Shown: positions 54,976 to 64,000 of the stretch, piece after piece
Layout: each line of letters opens with the position of its first letter
Numbering within the stretch: the first letter of the stretch is position 1
Assembly (NCBI RefSeq): GCF_001661265.1
Contig: NW_017567023.1
Span: 62,001-126,000, forward strand
Origin: Saitoella complicata NRRL Y-17804
Lineage: Eukaryota; Ascomycota; Saitoellomycetes; Saitoellales; Saitoellaceae
DNA: 64,000 bases
Direction: 5' to 3'
Notes under the pieces: generated by a model
Seen by the model: the letters and a program-made list of their open reading frames with translations, nothing else
What the model was told of the DNA's origin: nothing
Databases searched by the model: none
Made by a program: the position numbers and the translations under genes

Positions 54976-56687
54976 ATGGCAGATATCGAAAAGATTCACG
55001 TACAACATCTTGAGGGTGTGGTCGATGCTGAGAGTAGCCGCGATGGAGGCTCGTTCGTCGCGTTGGATCCGGCGACGGAGCGGGCGTTGGTGAGGAAGAT
55101 TGATATCAGGTTGATTCCGTATCTGTCGTTTCTTTACCTTCTCTCCTTCCTCGACCGTGCCAACATTGGAAACGCAAAGGTGAGCATTCTTTCCTCCCGT
55201 TTGACCGATTGTTGTCGTTGCTGACTGGAGGATAGATCGAAGGACTCGCGGTTGATTTGAAGATGAGCGACCAGCAATATCTCTGGACTTTGACGATCTT
55301 TTTCTTTCCTTATGCATTGTTCGAGGTTCCCTCCAACATTCTTCTCAAGAGACTTCGTCCGTCACTCTGGATTCCGGGGATTATCCTTGCTTGGGGTACC
55401 TGTATGACGCTCATGGGATTGGTTCACAACTTTCAGGGATTGATGATTGCGAGGTTCTTTTTGGGGTTGGCGGAAGCGGGATTGTTCCCGGGGTGTATGT
55501 TTTACTTGAGGTTTGTCACGTTCCTCTCGTCTTCCTGGGCGTCGAGACTGATGATATGATAGTTGCTGGTACCGAAAACGCGAATTCGGTATTCGTGCCG
55601 CCATTTTCTTCAGTGCGGCGACGATGAGTGGTGCATTCGGTGGATTGTTGGCCGCTGGTATCGCCAAACTCGACGGCACCGCCGGAAAGCCCGGCTGGGC
55701 CTGGATCTTCATCCTCGAAGGTACATCCCCCCTCTCTCCCTCCTCCTCCTCTCTCATTCACCATGCTGACGTTCTGCGTAGGTCTCTTCACCGTAGCAGC
55801 CGGCGTCGTCTCCTTCTTCATCGTCCCCGACTTCCCCGACACCGCAACCTTCCTCACCGAAACCGAGCGCCAACAAACCATCGCCCGCCTCCAATCCGAC
55901 GCACAGTTGTCAGCCGGAACCCAGGAGCACTTTAGGTTCCGGACGTTTTGGACGGCTGTCACGGATTGGAAGGCAGGGTTTGGGATGTTGATTTATATGG
56001 GGGTTTGTGGGCCGTTGTATGCGTTTTCGTTGTTTTTGCCGAGTATTATTAAGGAGTTGGGGTTTACGAGTACGAAGGCGCAGTTGTTGTCGGTTCGTTC
56101 TTCCCCCTCTTCCTCTCATCTTCGAGCAGCATGAGCTAACCAGAGCAAAATTGTAGGTCCCTCCATACTGTCTCGGCTGTATCGTCACCCTTTGTGTTGG
56201 ATTCCTCGCAGACCGGAGCGGTCGTCGCGGTATCTTCAACGTCGGCTGTTCCGCCCTCGCGATTGTCGGATACACGATGAACGTTATCCCCGCCTCCGGT
56301 CCCTACGTCCGCTACGGCGGTACCTTCCTCGCGGCAGCGGGTGTCTACCCATGTATCGCCAATACAATCTCCTGGATCTCGAACAACGTCGAAGGCACCT
56401 ACCGTCGCGGAATCATCATGGCCCTCTCCATCTCCTGGGGAAACATCAACGGCGCCGTCTCCTCAAACATCTACAGAGCGAGAGATGCGCCGCATTATAC
56501 ACTTGGGCATGCGGTTGTTTTGGGGTATCTGTGTTGTTGCTTTTTCGGGAGTATGGCGTTTATGGCGTTGTTGAAGAAGGAGAATGAGAGGAGGGATAGG
56601 GGGGAGAGGGATTATTTGGCGAATGTGGGGGAGGCGGAGAGGGTTGAGTTGGGGGATAGGCATCCGTCGTTTAGGTATACTTTGTAA
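54976..56687 (+). CDS. MFS transporter, anion:cation symporter (Dal5/Tna1-like)
   Basis: Five exons (54976-55179, 55236-55510, 55563-55720, 55782-56092, 56157-56687) give 492 residues. The layout is that of the fungal allantoate/nicotinate/vitamin permease group. Markers are RKIDIRLIPYLSFLYLLSFL followed by DRANIGNAK (the group's TM1 signature), FFFPYALFEVPSNILLKRL, ARFFLGLAEAGLFPGCMFYL, CWYRKREFGIRAAIFFSAA, and the loop-8/9 GFLADRSGRRGIFN. Twelve spans are expected. The substrate is an organic anion but cannot be named. All junctions are in phase with canonical sites. It faces the SDR-like gene head to head. Confidence 0.92.
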
Positions 56688-57428
56688 GCTCAGCTGCTGG
56701 TCGGTATGGTATCGGTATTAGGTATTTTTGGGGTGTTGGTGTACGATATACAAATGAGGAAATTTCACATTATGGTCAATTTCGAGAACTCCCAGCTGGT
56801 CTCTATTAGAACACCCTTGACCTCCGTTCTCCCTCTCTCAAAATCGACAACCTTAAGCTTCAAGATAACCATGGCCAAGAACAAGCCCAACATCAACAAG
56901 CAGTCCAAGACTGGTCCCAACAAGCGACTACCGAACAAACCGCCTCGGTTCGCCCAAAACATTTCCTATCTATCTATCTGTTCAAGACGAGATACCGCTC
57001 CTGCTCGTTCTCAGGGTGACTTTTTCTTCTGACACGTCGAGTCGACATCCACATCGCGGGTAACATAACCCGTGGGAACGGCAATGACTTCCTCATACTC
57101 CGCGGCCGTAGCAGCGATACACACCCCTCGGATGCATATGTCATGAAAGGATGCTGTGGAACGAGGAAGGATTCGAAACGTTCGACGGATCGGTCGAGTC
57201 GAGACCCTTGATTGAGTCACGCAATTGCCAAGCTTAAAGCCTTTCAACTTGCAAAACGGGTCATCTGACACGTCTCGGATACCGCCAATTGGGGCGCGTC
57301 ATCACACTTGCAACCTCCTCTTTCGAGCACTCCTAAGGCTTATCCTTTTTTTTTTTACTCGTCGGCATCATGTCGGCAGATGCACCTCAAAATCTGCCCC
57401 GGTCCTCCCCCATCTGCCCCACTCACCA
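56688..57428. other. intergenic, with a small basic ORF
   Basis: About 740 bp. From 56871 a frame of 53 codons reads MAKNKPNINKQSKTGPNKRL.. on the plus strand. It is basic and could be a small protein, but there is no supporting feature. A T-run (57347-57356) lies before the next gene. Confidence 0.35.
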
Positions 57429-59338
57429 ATGTGCGGCATCCTCTTCCGCCTCTACCGTCATGACAACAACAAATCGGAATCCGTAGATCAGCTTTACCCC
57501 CTCGTCAAAGCCCGCGGACCCGATGTCTTCGCTATACATACCGTACAGCACGGTGAATGGGTGTTGGAGTTCACGTCGAGCGTACTACATCTGAGAGGAA
57601 GCGATGGACCGACAGCGCAGCCGTTGAGGAGTGGGAGTGGGGATGTGCTGTGTTGGAATGGAGAAGCTTACCGTGGCCTCCCTACTGCTGACCTCGCTGA
57701 GCCAGCCACAAACGACGGTGCGCTTCTCCTCTCGACGCTGAGCGCCCACGAGAAAGATGTCGCGGGGGTCATGGGTGCAGTGAGGGGTGAGTGGGCGATG
57801 GTCTATTACGAGAAAGAGGCGGGTAGAGTGTGGATCGGACGCGATTGTCTGGGAAGGCGATCGTTATTGGTGAGGAGGGAAGGTGCGGGTGGGTTTGCGC
57901 TGAGTAGTGTTAGTGATGGAGGAAGGGAGTGGGAGGAGGTGAAGGCTGATGGGTTGTATTGCATCGACCTTGACGATCTTCCGGCTTCTGGTGATGTATG
58001 TTGTTGACCTTTTAGGCCGTGATGAATTGTGACGCTGACTCACGATCATAGATTCCTCTGACTCGCATACCCTTCCTCCCCCAACAACCCCAAACACCCT
58101 CCTCCCCTACCGCGAGCATGACCCTTCCCTACCCACCCCTCAACGCAACCCCCCCATCCCCCAACGACGACGTCGATGCCGACGAGCTCGATAAGCACAC
58201 CTCTGCCCTCCACGAAGCCCTCATCCGCTCACTCCAGACCCGAACACAGACAATCCCGGCCCTGAGCCTTCACCCCGATTCCTCCTCCTCTTCCGGTGGC
58301 CCTTCGGATCACCCACGGATAGCCGTCCTGTTCTCCGGGGGCCTGGATTGTGCAGTCCTAGCACGACTCTTGGACAATGTCCTGCCACAGGGAGAGCCCG
58401 TTGATCTGGTCAACGTCGCGTTCGAGAATCCGCGGAGTATCCAGAACGCCAAAAATGAAAAACTCGGCGCCGCGAAACGGGCAGCGAAACTCAAACTCAA
58501 AATGAACGGCACTGTCGAATCGTCGTTGGAGAAGAAGGTGGAGGAGAAGGTGGAGGAGAAGGTGGAGGTGGAGGATGAGGATGAGGATTGGTATGCCCAC
58601 TGTCCGGATCGCATAACTGGTCTCCAAGGGTGGCGGGAATTACTCTCTGTCACAGACTACAGGCGACCTTACCGCTTCGTCGAAGTCAATGTCCCGTACG
58701 CTGAGGCTATGTCGCACAAACCACGAATCGTGGATCTCATATGGCCGAACGACACGGTAATGGACGTATCGATCGGGATGGCGTTCTACTTCGCTGCCCG
58801 TGCCCATGGTCGCCTAAGGGTGTCGAATACGGATGGGATGGAGGTGGTACAGGAAGAAGAGTATGACTCCCAAGCCCGAGTTTTCCTGAGTGGGTTGGGC
58901 GCGGATGAGTTATTTGGCGGCTACTCGCGACATGGGAACGCGTATCGCACCAATGGATGGGCAGGGTTAGTTGAGGAGCTCAAGTTGGATTTAGCACGGT
59001 TACCGACGCGGAATTTGGGGAGGGATGATAGAGTCATCGCTCATTGGTCACGGGAGGCACGGTATCCCTTCCTCGACGAGGAGGTGGTTTCGTTGGCGTG
59101 TAGCTTGCCAGCGCATATCAAGCTCTGTCCCCCACCGCCTGCAGCTGGAAAAGAGACGGATGGGAGTGGGGAGGTGGTGGCAGGGGAGAAAGAGTTGTTG
59201 AGGAGGGTCGCGAGGAGGGTGGGGTTGGTGAAGAGTGGGGGGGAGAAGAAGAGGGCTGTACAGTTTGGGAGTAGGACTGCGAGGATGGAGGTTGAGGAGG
59301 TTAAGGGGAGGGGGATGGGAGCGGTTAAGGTTAGATAG
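57429..59338 (+). CDS. asparagine synthetase domain protein (ASNSD1-like)
   Basis: Two exons (57429-57995, 58052-59338) give 617 residues starting MCGILFRLYR. Cys2 is the glutaminase nucleophile. The class II glutamine amidotransferase domain covers about 1-190, with WNGEAYRGL and GEWAMVYYEK. The asparagine-synthase-like domain follows, with the PP-loop LFSGGLDCAVLARLL (about 256) and FLSGLGADELFGGYSRHG. A basic/acidic low-complexity insert (SLEKKVEEKVEEKVEVEDED) interrupts it. The C-terminal YPFLDEEVVSLACSLP matches ASNSD1. ASNSD1-type proteins are distinct from Asn1/Asn2 and their reaction is not settled. Confidence 0.9.
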
Positions 59339-59606
59339 CTGGTTATATAGATGGGGTGGTGGCATAAAGCTGTAGGAGTGAGTGAGCTCGTTGAGGGACC
59401 TAGCGATGGGCGGTCTATTACGTCCATGAGACTCGCAAGAGAAAGAAAAGCGCAAATCATCCTCATTCAAAGCAACCAACTCTTCTCCGTTACATCATGG
59501 CTGTATCCGCTGCCCAACCGCGCATCCAGGCTGCAGCTACCCGATAACCCGCAACACCCTCTCCAATATCACCGCGAACCTCCAAAACGACCAGCATACA
59601 TCCCCA

Positions 59607-61767
59607 ATGGCAGCTGCTGCACCACGGCATGGAGATCTAATCACATTCGACGACGATGACGACGCAGAAGCAGAAGCAGAAGTCGTGGACGAGAAAGCAG
59701 CAGTAGCGGCTGGTGTTCATGGTGACCATATCGATCCAACGTCGCCGAAGGTCGCAGTGGCAGAAGCGTATGTCATTGGTTATCAATCTTGATTTGATGC
59801 TGATGGACCATAGGACGTTGGCGCACATGAGCATCGAAACGAGCACAGAAACACCCTTCCCGCAGATAAGCGCCATGAAACCGACGATTAAGCTCGAGCG
59901 GTTGGCGCCGTCGCCAAGTCCGGGTGGTACGCCAAACGAAGGCGAGGACAGTTCGGCGACACAGGAGATTACGAACATGTTGGATTCGCTGGATACGCTC
60001 GATATTGCCGGCGCGAAAGGAAAGACACACAAAGAACACGGAGAGCTGGCTATGGAACCGCCGGCACCTGACGCGCGGAAACCGACACCGGAACCGGAAG
60101 TGGGGTTTGATTTTGGGAGGTTTTTGGAGATGTTGCGACATCGTTCCGCCGATCCCGTTGCTCGATACATGAAATCGTACGTCACTCCTCCTCTCGCCTC
60201 TGCTCCTCCTCCAGGAAAATGTGACTGATGAGGTGTCCGACAGTTTTTTGTCCGAGTTCGCGAAAAAGCAATGGCGAGTCGAGGAGCAGGTGAGGATTAT
60301 TCAAGAATTCCTCGATTTCATACACGAGAAGATGAGTGCGCCAGGGACACCCTGGGCCAACGTCTCAGACGCGGAGTTCGCCAACGCAAGAGAAGGAATG
60401 GAGAAGCTCGTGATGAACCGGCTGTACGCTCTGACGTTCTCGCCGCTGGTGATCGAGAAGCGGAAGAAAGAGCAAGGGAGGGAAAAGGGGGTGAGAGAGA
60501 CAGGGCATGAAGAGGATGTGGAAAGGGATGAGCAATTGGAGATGAAGATGAGGGTGTATGCGTGGGTGAGGGAGGAACATTTGGATATCCCGTGTACACC
60601 GATGAACGAGACGTTCCTTAAGTTGGCTGGTGAAGGTACGTTTCCCCCCCCTCCTCCCCCTCCTCTTCTCGAGCTAATCGTGCGAGGACAACAGAGCTGT
60701 GCAAGATCAACTCATACAGAGCACCGAGGGATAAATTGATCTGTATCCTTAACTGCTCAAAAGTCATCTTCGGCCTCCTCCGCCACGCCTCCATCACCGA
60801 ATCCGCAGACTCCTTCCTCCCATTTCTCATCCTCGTCATCCTACGCTCGCGTCCCGCGCACCTTATCTCGAACCTGATGTTTGTGCAAAGATTTAGGGGG
60901 GAGGGTGGGTTAGGAGGGGAGGGTGGTTATTACTTGAGCAGTTTGGGGGGAGCAGTTGGGTTTTTGGAGGGGATTGGGAGGGGGGATTTAACGGTGAGCG
61001 ATGAAGAATTTGAGCGGTAAGTCATTGGTACATAAGCAGAGGCATTGACTGATGGATTGGTGGATAGGAATGTTGAGAATGCGATTTCGACGATAGCGGA
61101 AGAGGATGCACACCTCGCGGCTACTGCTTCACCATCAGAACCCTCGACCCCACCTCCAGTCACTACACCACCACCAGACGAAACCGAAACTGAAATCGAA
61201 GCCCCGGTAGTAGTGACCACACCCCGGCCATTACTTGCACCAACACGCGAGATATTATCAAAGTCCTCTAACGCGATCAAAACGATATCAAAACCTTTGA
61301 GTGGGATTGGGAGCAGGTTTTGGAGTACGGCGGCGGCGGTGAGTGACAGTGTGCGCGGGGGCGGACAAGTTACGGAAGATGAAGGGGAGGTGGTGGAGGA
61401 TAAGGTGAGAGGAGGGACGGGGTTGGATGAGGGGGAGGAGAGGGGGGCGAGGGTTGGCAGACGGGGGTCAAGGCCAGGAGAGGATGAGGGTGAGGGTGGG
61501 GATGGACCGCCATTACCGGCTCGACGGTCGACACTTTCGACTCAAGTGACGCCGTTCACCGGCCTACCACCCGACCTCACCGCCGAATCCGCCTCAATGG
61601 AGACTTACGAAGCCGAACGTCGGGCTCGGGAGGAACATGCGGAGACAGTTGAGACGTTAGCTCAGATGTTTCCGGGTGTGGAGAGGGAGGTTGTCGAGGT
61701 TGTTGTTATTGAGAAGGCTGGGAGGGTTGGAAGTTGTGTTGATGTGTTGTTGGAGATGGGGGGATGA
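59607..61767 (+). CDS. VPS9: Vps9/Rabex-5 family Rab5 exchange factor with CUE domain
   Basis: Five exons (59607-59767, 59814-60176, 60244-60635, 60695-61016, 61068-61767) give 645 residues. Vps9 activates Rab5/Vps21 on endosomes. A helical bundle precedes the VPS9 domain: FLSEFAKKQWRVEEQVRIIQ, NRLYALTFSPLV, then CKINSYRAPRDKLICILNCS, DSFLPFLILVILRSRPAHLI, SNLMFVQRFR and YYLSSLGGAVGFLE. The C-terminus ends in a CUE domain (ETVETLAQMFPGVEREVVEV.. to DVLLEMGG) for ubiquitin binding, the same order as in yeast Vps9. Gly-rich GEGGLGGEGG is inserted within the VPS9 domain. An earlier ATG at 59497 is followed by a stop after 16 codons. Confidence 0.92.
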
Positions 61768-62021
61768 ATACCTAGTTAAGCATATAGCATTGCGTATTGT
61801 TTTTCTCGAGTAGGTTCTTTCATGGTTGCCGGATTGGGTAGGTCGACGTTACACCCTGTGCCGCCTACGGACGTCGTGCTGCCGCCAAAACCGCGCACGG
61901 TCCAAGTGATCGCCAACCGAAACTTCCCCAGTTACACGAAATAAAGACCCCCACCACTGCAGCCATCCGGACAAATCCCTCGCTTTCAAACGCTTAGGCT
62001 TTAGATGGATCAGGATAAGCA

Positions 62022-63155
62022 ATGGCTTTACGTCTCTCTTCTGCGCTATTTACCCTCCTTCTCATCCTTGCTGCTGTCTACTTGAAGAACGTCGTGTTGC
62101 ACCTCACCACCAATCCTCTTTGGCAACAACATCCAGGAAAAGCGATGCATCCAAAGTTTCTGGCTAGTGTTTTGGTGGCGTCGGCGGCGGGAAGTGCGAG
62201 TGCGAGTGCGAGTGTTAATGCTGTGGAGGTTGGGAATGAGAGTGTGTTGAATGCGAATTTGACGAGGGATGTTGTGCCTATTCCTGTTCATAGGTGAGTC
62301 GAAGTCAGAGGGTGTGATTTGATGGGGTGTATGCTAATTGATGGGTGTGTAGTCACAACGACTACTGGCGCACGACGCCCCTCCTCTCCGCTCTCTCCTA
62401 CGGCTTGACCTCCGTCGAAGCCGATGTCTGGCTCATTAACGGCACTCTCTTCGTCGGGCACGATCGTGGTGCATTGGATGTCGAGAAGACCTTCGCGAAC
62501 TTGTATATCGACCCGCTCGTCCAGTTGTTGGAGAATATCAACCAGAATGCTGGAGAGTTTGAGGCGACGGGGTGGAATGGCGTTTTCTCGATGGATAACA
62601 CTCGGTCGTTACAGCTTCTCGTTGATTTAAAGAGTATGTCTGCGAAGCTCGCATGCTAAAGTACATGCTGACTTCTCAAACATAGCTGATGGTCCGGAGA
62701 CTTGGCCTTACGTCCTTCAAGCGCTTGAGCCTTTGCGTGAGCGCGGATGGTTGACGAACTACAACGGTTCTGCCGTCACGAATGGCGCTGTTACCGTCGT
62801 TGGAACAGGCAACACCCCCCTTCAGCAAGTCATCGCTCAGAACAGCACTCGCGACGCTTTCTTCGATGCCCCTCTTGCGTCCCTGAATGCGACGTTCACA
62901 CCCGCGGTTTCACCGTTGGCAAGTACGAACTGGGCCAAGGCAGTAGGCTGGAACGGAATTCGCGATATCTCCCAGAAACAGCGCCACGCTATTCGCGATC
63001 AAGTCGCGACAGCCCACGCAGCCGGCTTGAAGGTCAGGTATTGGGGATACCCCAACTGGCCCGTCTGGGCACGCGATAACATCTGGAAGGTATTGGTCGA
63101 GGAGGGTGTCGATTGGTTGAATGTCGACGATTTGAGTGGTATCGCTGAGTTCTGA
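62022..63155 (+). CDS. AIM6: Aim6-like PLC/GDPD-fold protein
   Basis: Three exons (62022-62293, 62353-62633, 62686-63155) give 340 residues. The N-terminus has a hydrophobic signal anchor (LSSALFTLLLILAAVYLKNV). The conserved core begins at the first junction: HSHNDYWRTTPLLSALSYGL, then TSVEADVWLINGTLFVGHD, which carries the His/Glu-Asp residues typical of TIM-barrel PLC-like phosphodiesterases. LLVDLKTDGPETWPYVLQAL and RYWGYPNWPVWARDNIWKVL follow; the C-terminal VDWLNVDDLSGIAEF matches Aim6. AIM6 was named from a yeast mitochondrial-inheritance screen; no reaction is established. All splice sites are in phase. Confidence 0.9.
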
Positions 63156-64000
63156 ATCCAGAAGGAAAGGGTGGTTACGACGTGGGCGGGAGCGTGGGGG
63201 TGGGAGTGGGTACTGAGGTGGGTTTTGGGGTGGGTGGTGTGGGTTGGTGATGTATGTTTAGGACGGGTGTGAGCTTTTTTGCATGACTATTTGACTTACT
63301 GGTATGATTAGAGTGGTAGAAAAGACTATTGGTATGGTGATTTTTGTTTCGTGAGTGTTCCATAAGGTCACATTGGCAGCGCTCTACGTTTTCCGGGATC
63401 AAGGGAGTGGGATGCCCATGAACTTTTGCTCGCCGGTAGGGTTAGGCTTAGGGTTGCTACGGAGATCAAACGAATTTGGTCGTCACTTGCGAACAAGAGA
63501 CGCGTCTTTTAACACTTTCGGGCACTTCAAGCTGTTTTGTTCTCTATCCAACATACCCGGAGGGTCTCGCACGCCAAGGCCGGTTTTCCACAAACGCAAC
63601 CGCAGCCCCAAATAGAAAACAATCTTCTCCTGCAACCGTTGCAGTAGCCAGTTAAGGCGTTCACATTAGCAATGGATCCGGTTAAAGCAGCTTCATAGCG
63701 GAGGGGATAGCCGATCCGGTTTTACTTTAGGACTTTTAGGTGTTGTGGTTCGAAAGAGGAAGGTCGAGCAGGATGGGTTTGACGTCGACGTCGTTGAATG
63801 AGACTCACCTCCAGGAGCGTCCTGTTGATGGTGGTCGTCCAACCTGACGATGCTCTCTTGAATCTTCGGCGCCGGCGGAGAGGGCAAACAGACCAGCTAC
63901 CGCACTTTCGGCCACGCGCGAGCTCAGTCACGACATCGACGTACGATCGCACTCGAATCGCGACAACACAGCTGTCTGTCTATTCGCAAGCACTAGGCGA
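63156..64000. other. intergenic to window end
   Basis: A G-rich stretch directly follows the AIM6 stop (63180-63250, with repeats of GGGTGGG and GTGGG) and might form G-quadruplexes in the plus-strand transcript. No gene is recognised to the end of the window. Confidence 0.4.

Noticed and set aside
54335-55093. 252-codon plus-strand frame before the MFS transporter
   Set aside because: It overlaps the transporter start in another frame and has no recognisable feature.

Overview
The window is nuclear DNA of a filamentous fungus, most likely an ascomycete. Genes are dense and lie on both strands. Introns are short (about 48-80 nt) with GT..AG ends and CTAAC/CTGAC branch points. The gene set is fungal: MSH5, RAD10, NOP4, ERB1, AIM6, FAP7, EMC5, DAP1, a HVA1/TUDOR protein and a GPI-type cell-wall mucin. 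The class is not certain. No rRNA, CRISPR array or operon is seen.

Layout. 0-3.5 kb: edge of an unknown gene, a Tc1/mariner transposon with terminal repeats and TA target sites, and a short Mutator-like relic carrying a FAR1-type DNA-binding ORF. 3.5-12.5 kb: a serine beta-lactamase-fold hydrolase, ARF1, tRNA-Glu, NOP4, DAP1 (with a GC-AG intron), HAM1/ITPase and FAP7. 12.5-21.1 kb: a secreted GH31 alpha-glucosidase, a DUF1348/NTF2-like protein, a PSI-like membrane protein, a second identical tRNA-Glu in opposite orientation, and a multispanning membrane protein. 21.2-34.5 kb: MSH5, EMC5, EFB1 (with an intronic C/D snoRNA resembling snR18/U51), a cyclic phosphodiesterase, a LIM protein, MED19, RAD10, a Snapin-like protein and an unknown protein. 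34.9-38.0 kb: a Ser/Thr/Cys-repeat surface protein interrupted by a 581-base assembly gap. 40.1-50.2 kb: an unknown charged protein, ERB1, a nucleoside hydrolase, a HVA1 protein and a GT2 glycosyltransferase. 51.9-63.2 kb: a membrane-anchored GH16 enzyme, a degenerate SDR, an MFS transporter, an ASNSD1-like protein, VPS9 and AIM6.

Genes are single housekeeping or wall/secretory units, not one pathway. Several sit head-to-head over 100-320 bp (DAP1/HAM1, MSH5/EMC5, RAD10/Snapin-like, ERB1/nucleoside hydrolase) and probably share promoters. NOP4, ERB1, FAP7 and the snoRNA all serve ribosome synthesis; MSH5 and RAD10 serve recombination and repair; GH31, GH16, GT2 and the mucin serve the wall and secretion.

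The most unusual signals are: (i) alternating C-rich and G-rich stripes of about 150-400 bp that run through coding sequence on both strands; (ii) a snR18-like guide kept in the EFB1 intron as in yeast; (iii) the tandem-repeat mucin whose N gap is in exact repeat register; and (iv) an SDR that has lost its catalytic Tyr and Lys. I did not find a convincing wholly new system. Intergenic deserts at 38.2-40.1, 45.0-47.6 and 50.3-51.8 kb hold nothing I can name except one inverted-repeat element.
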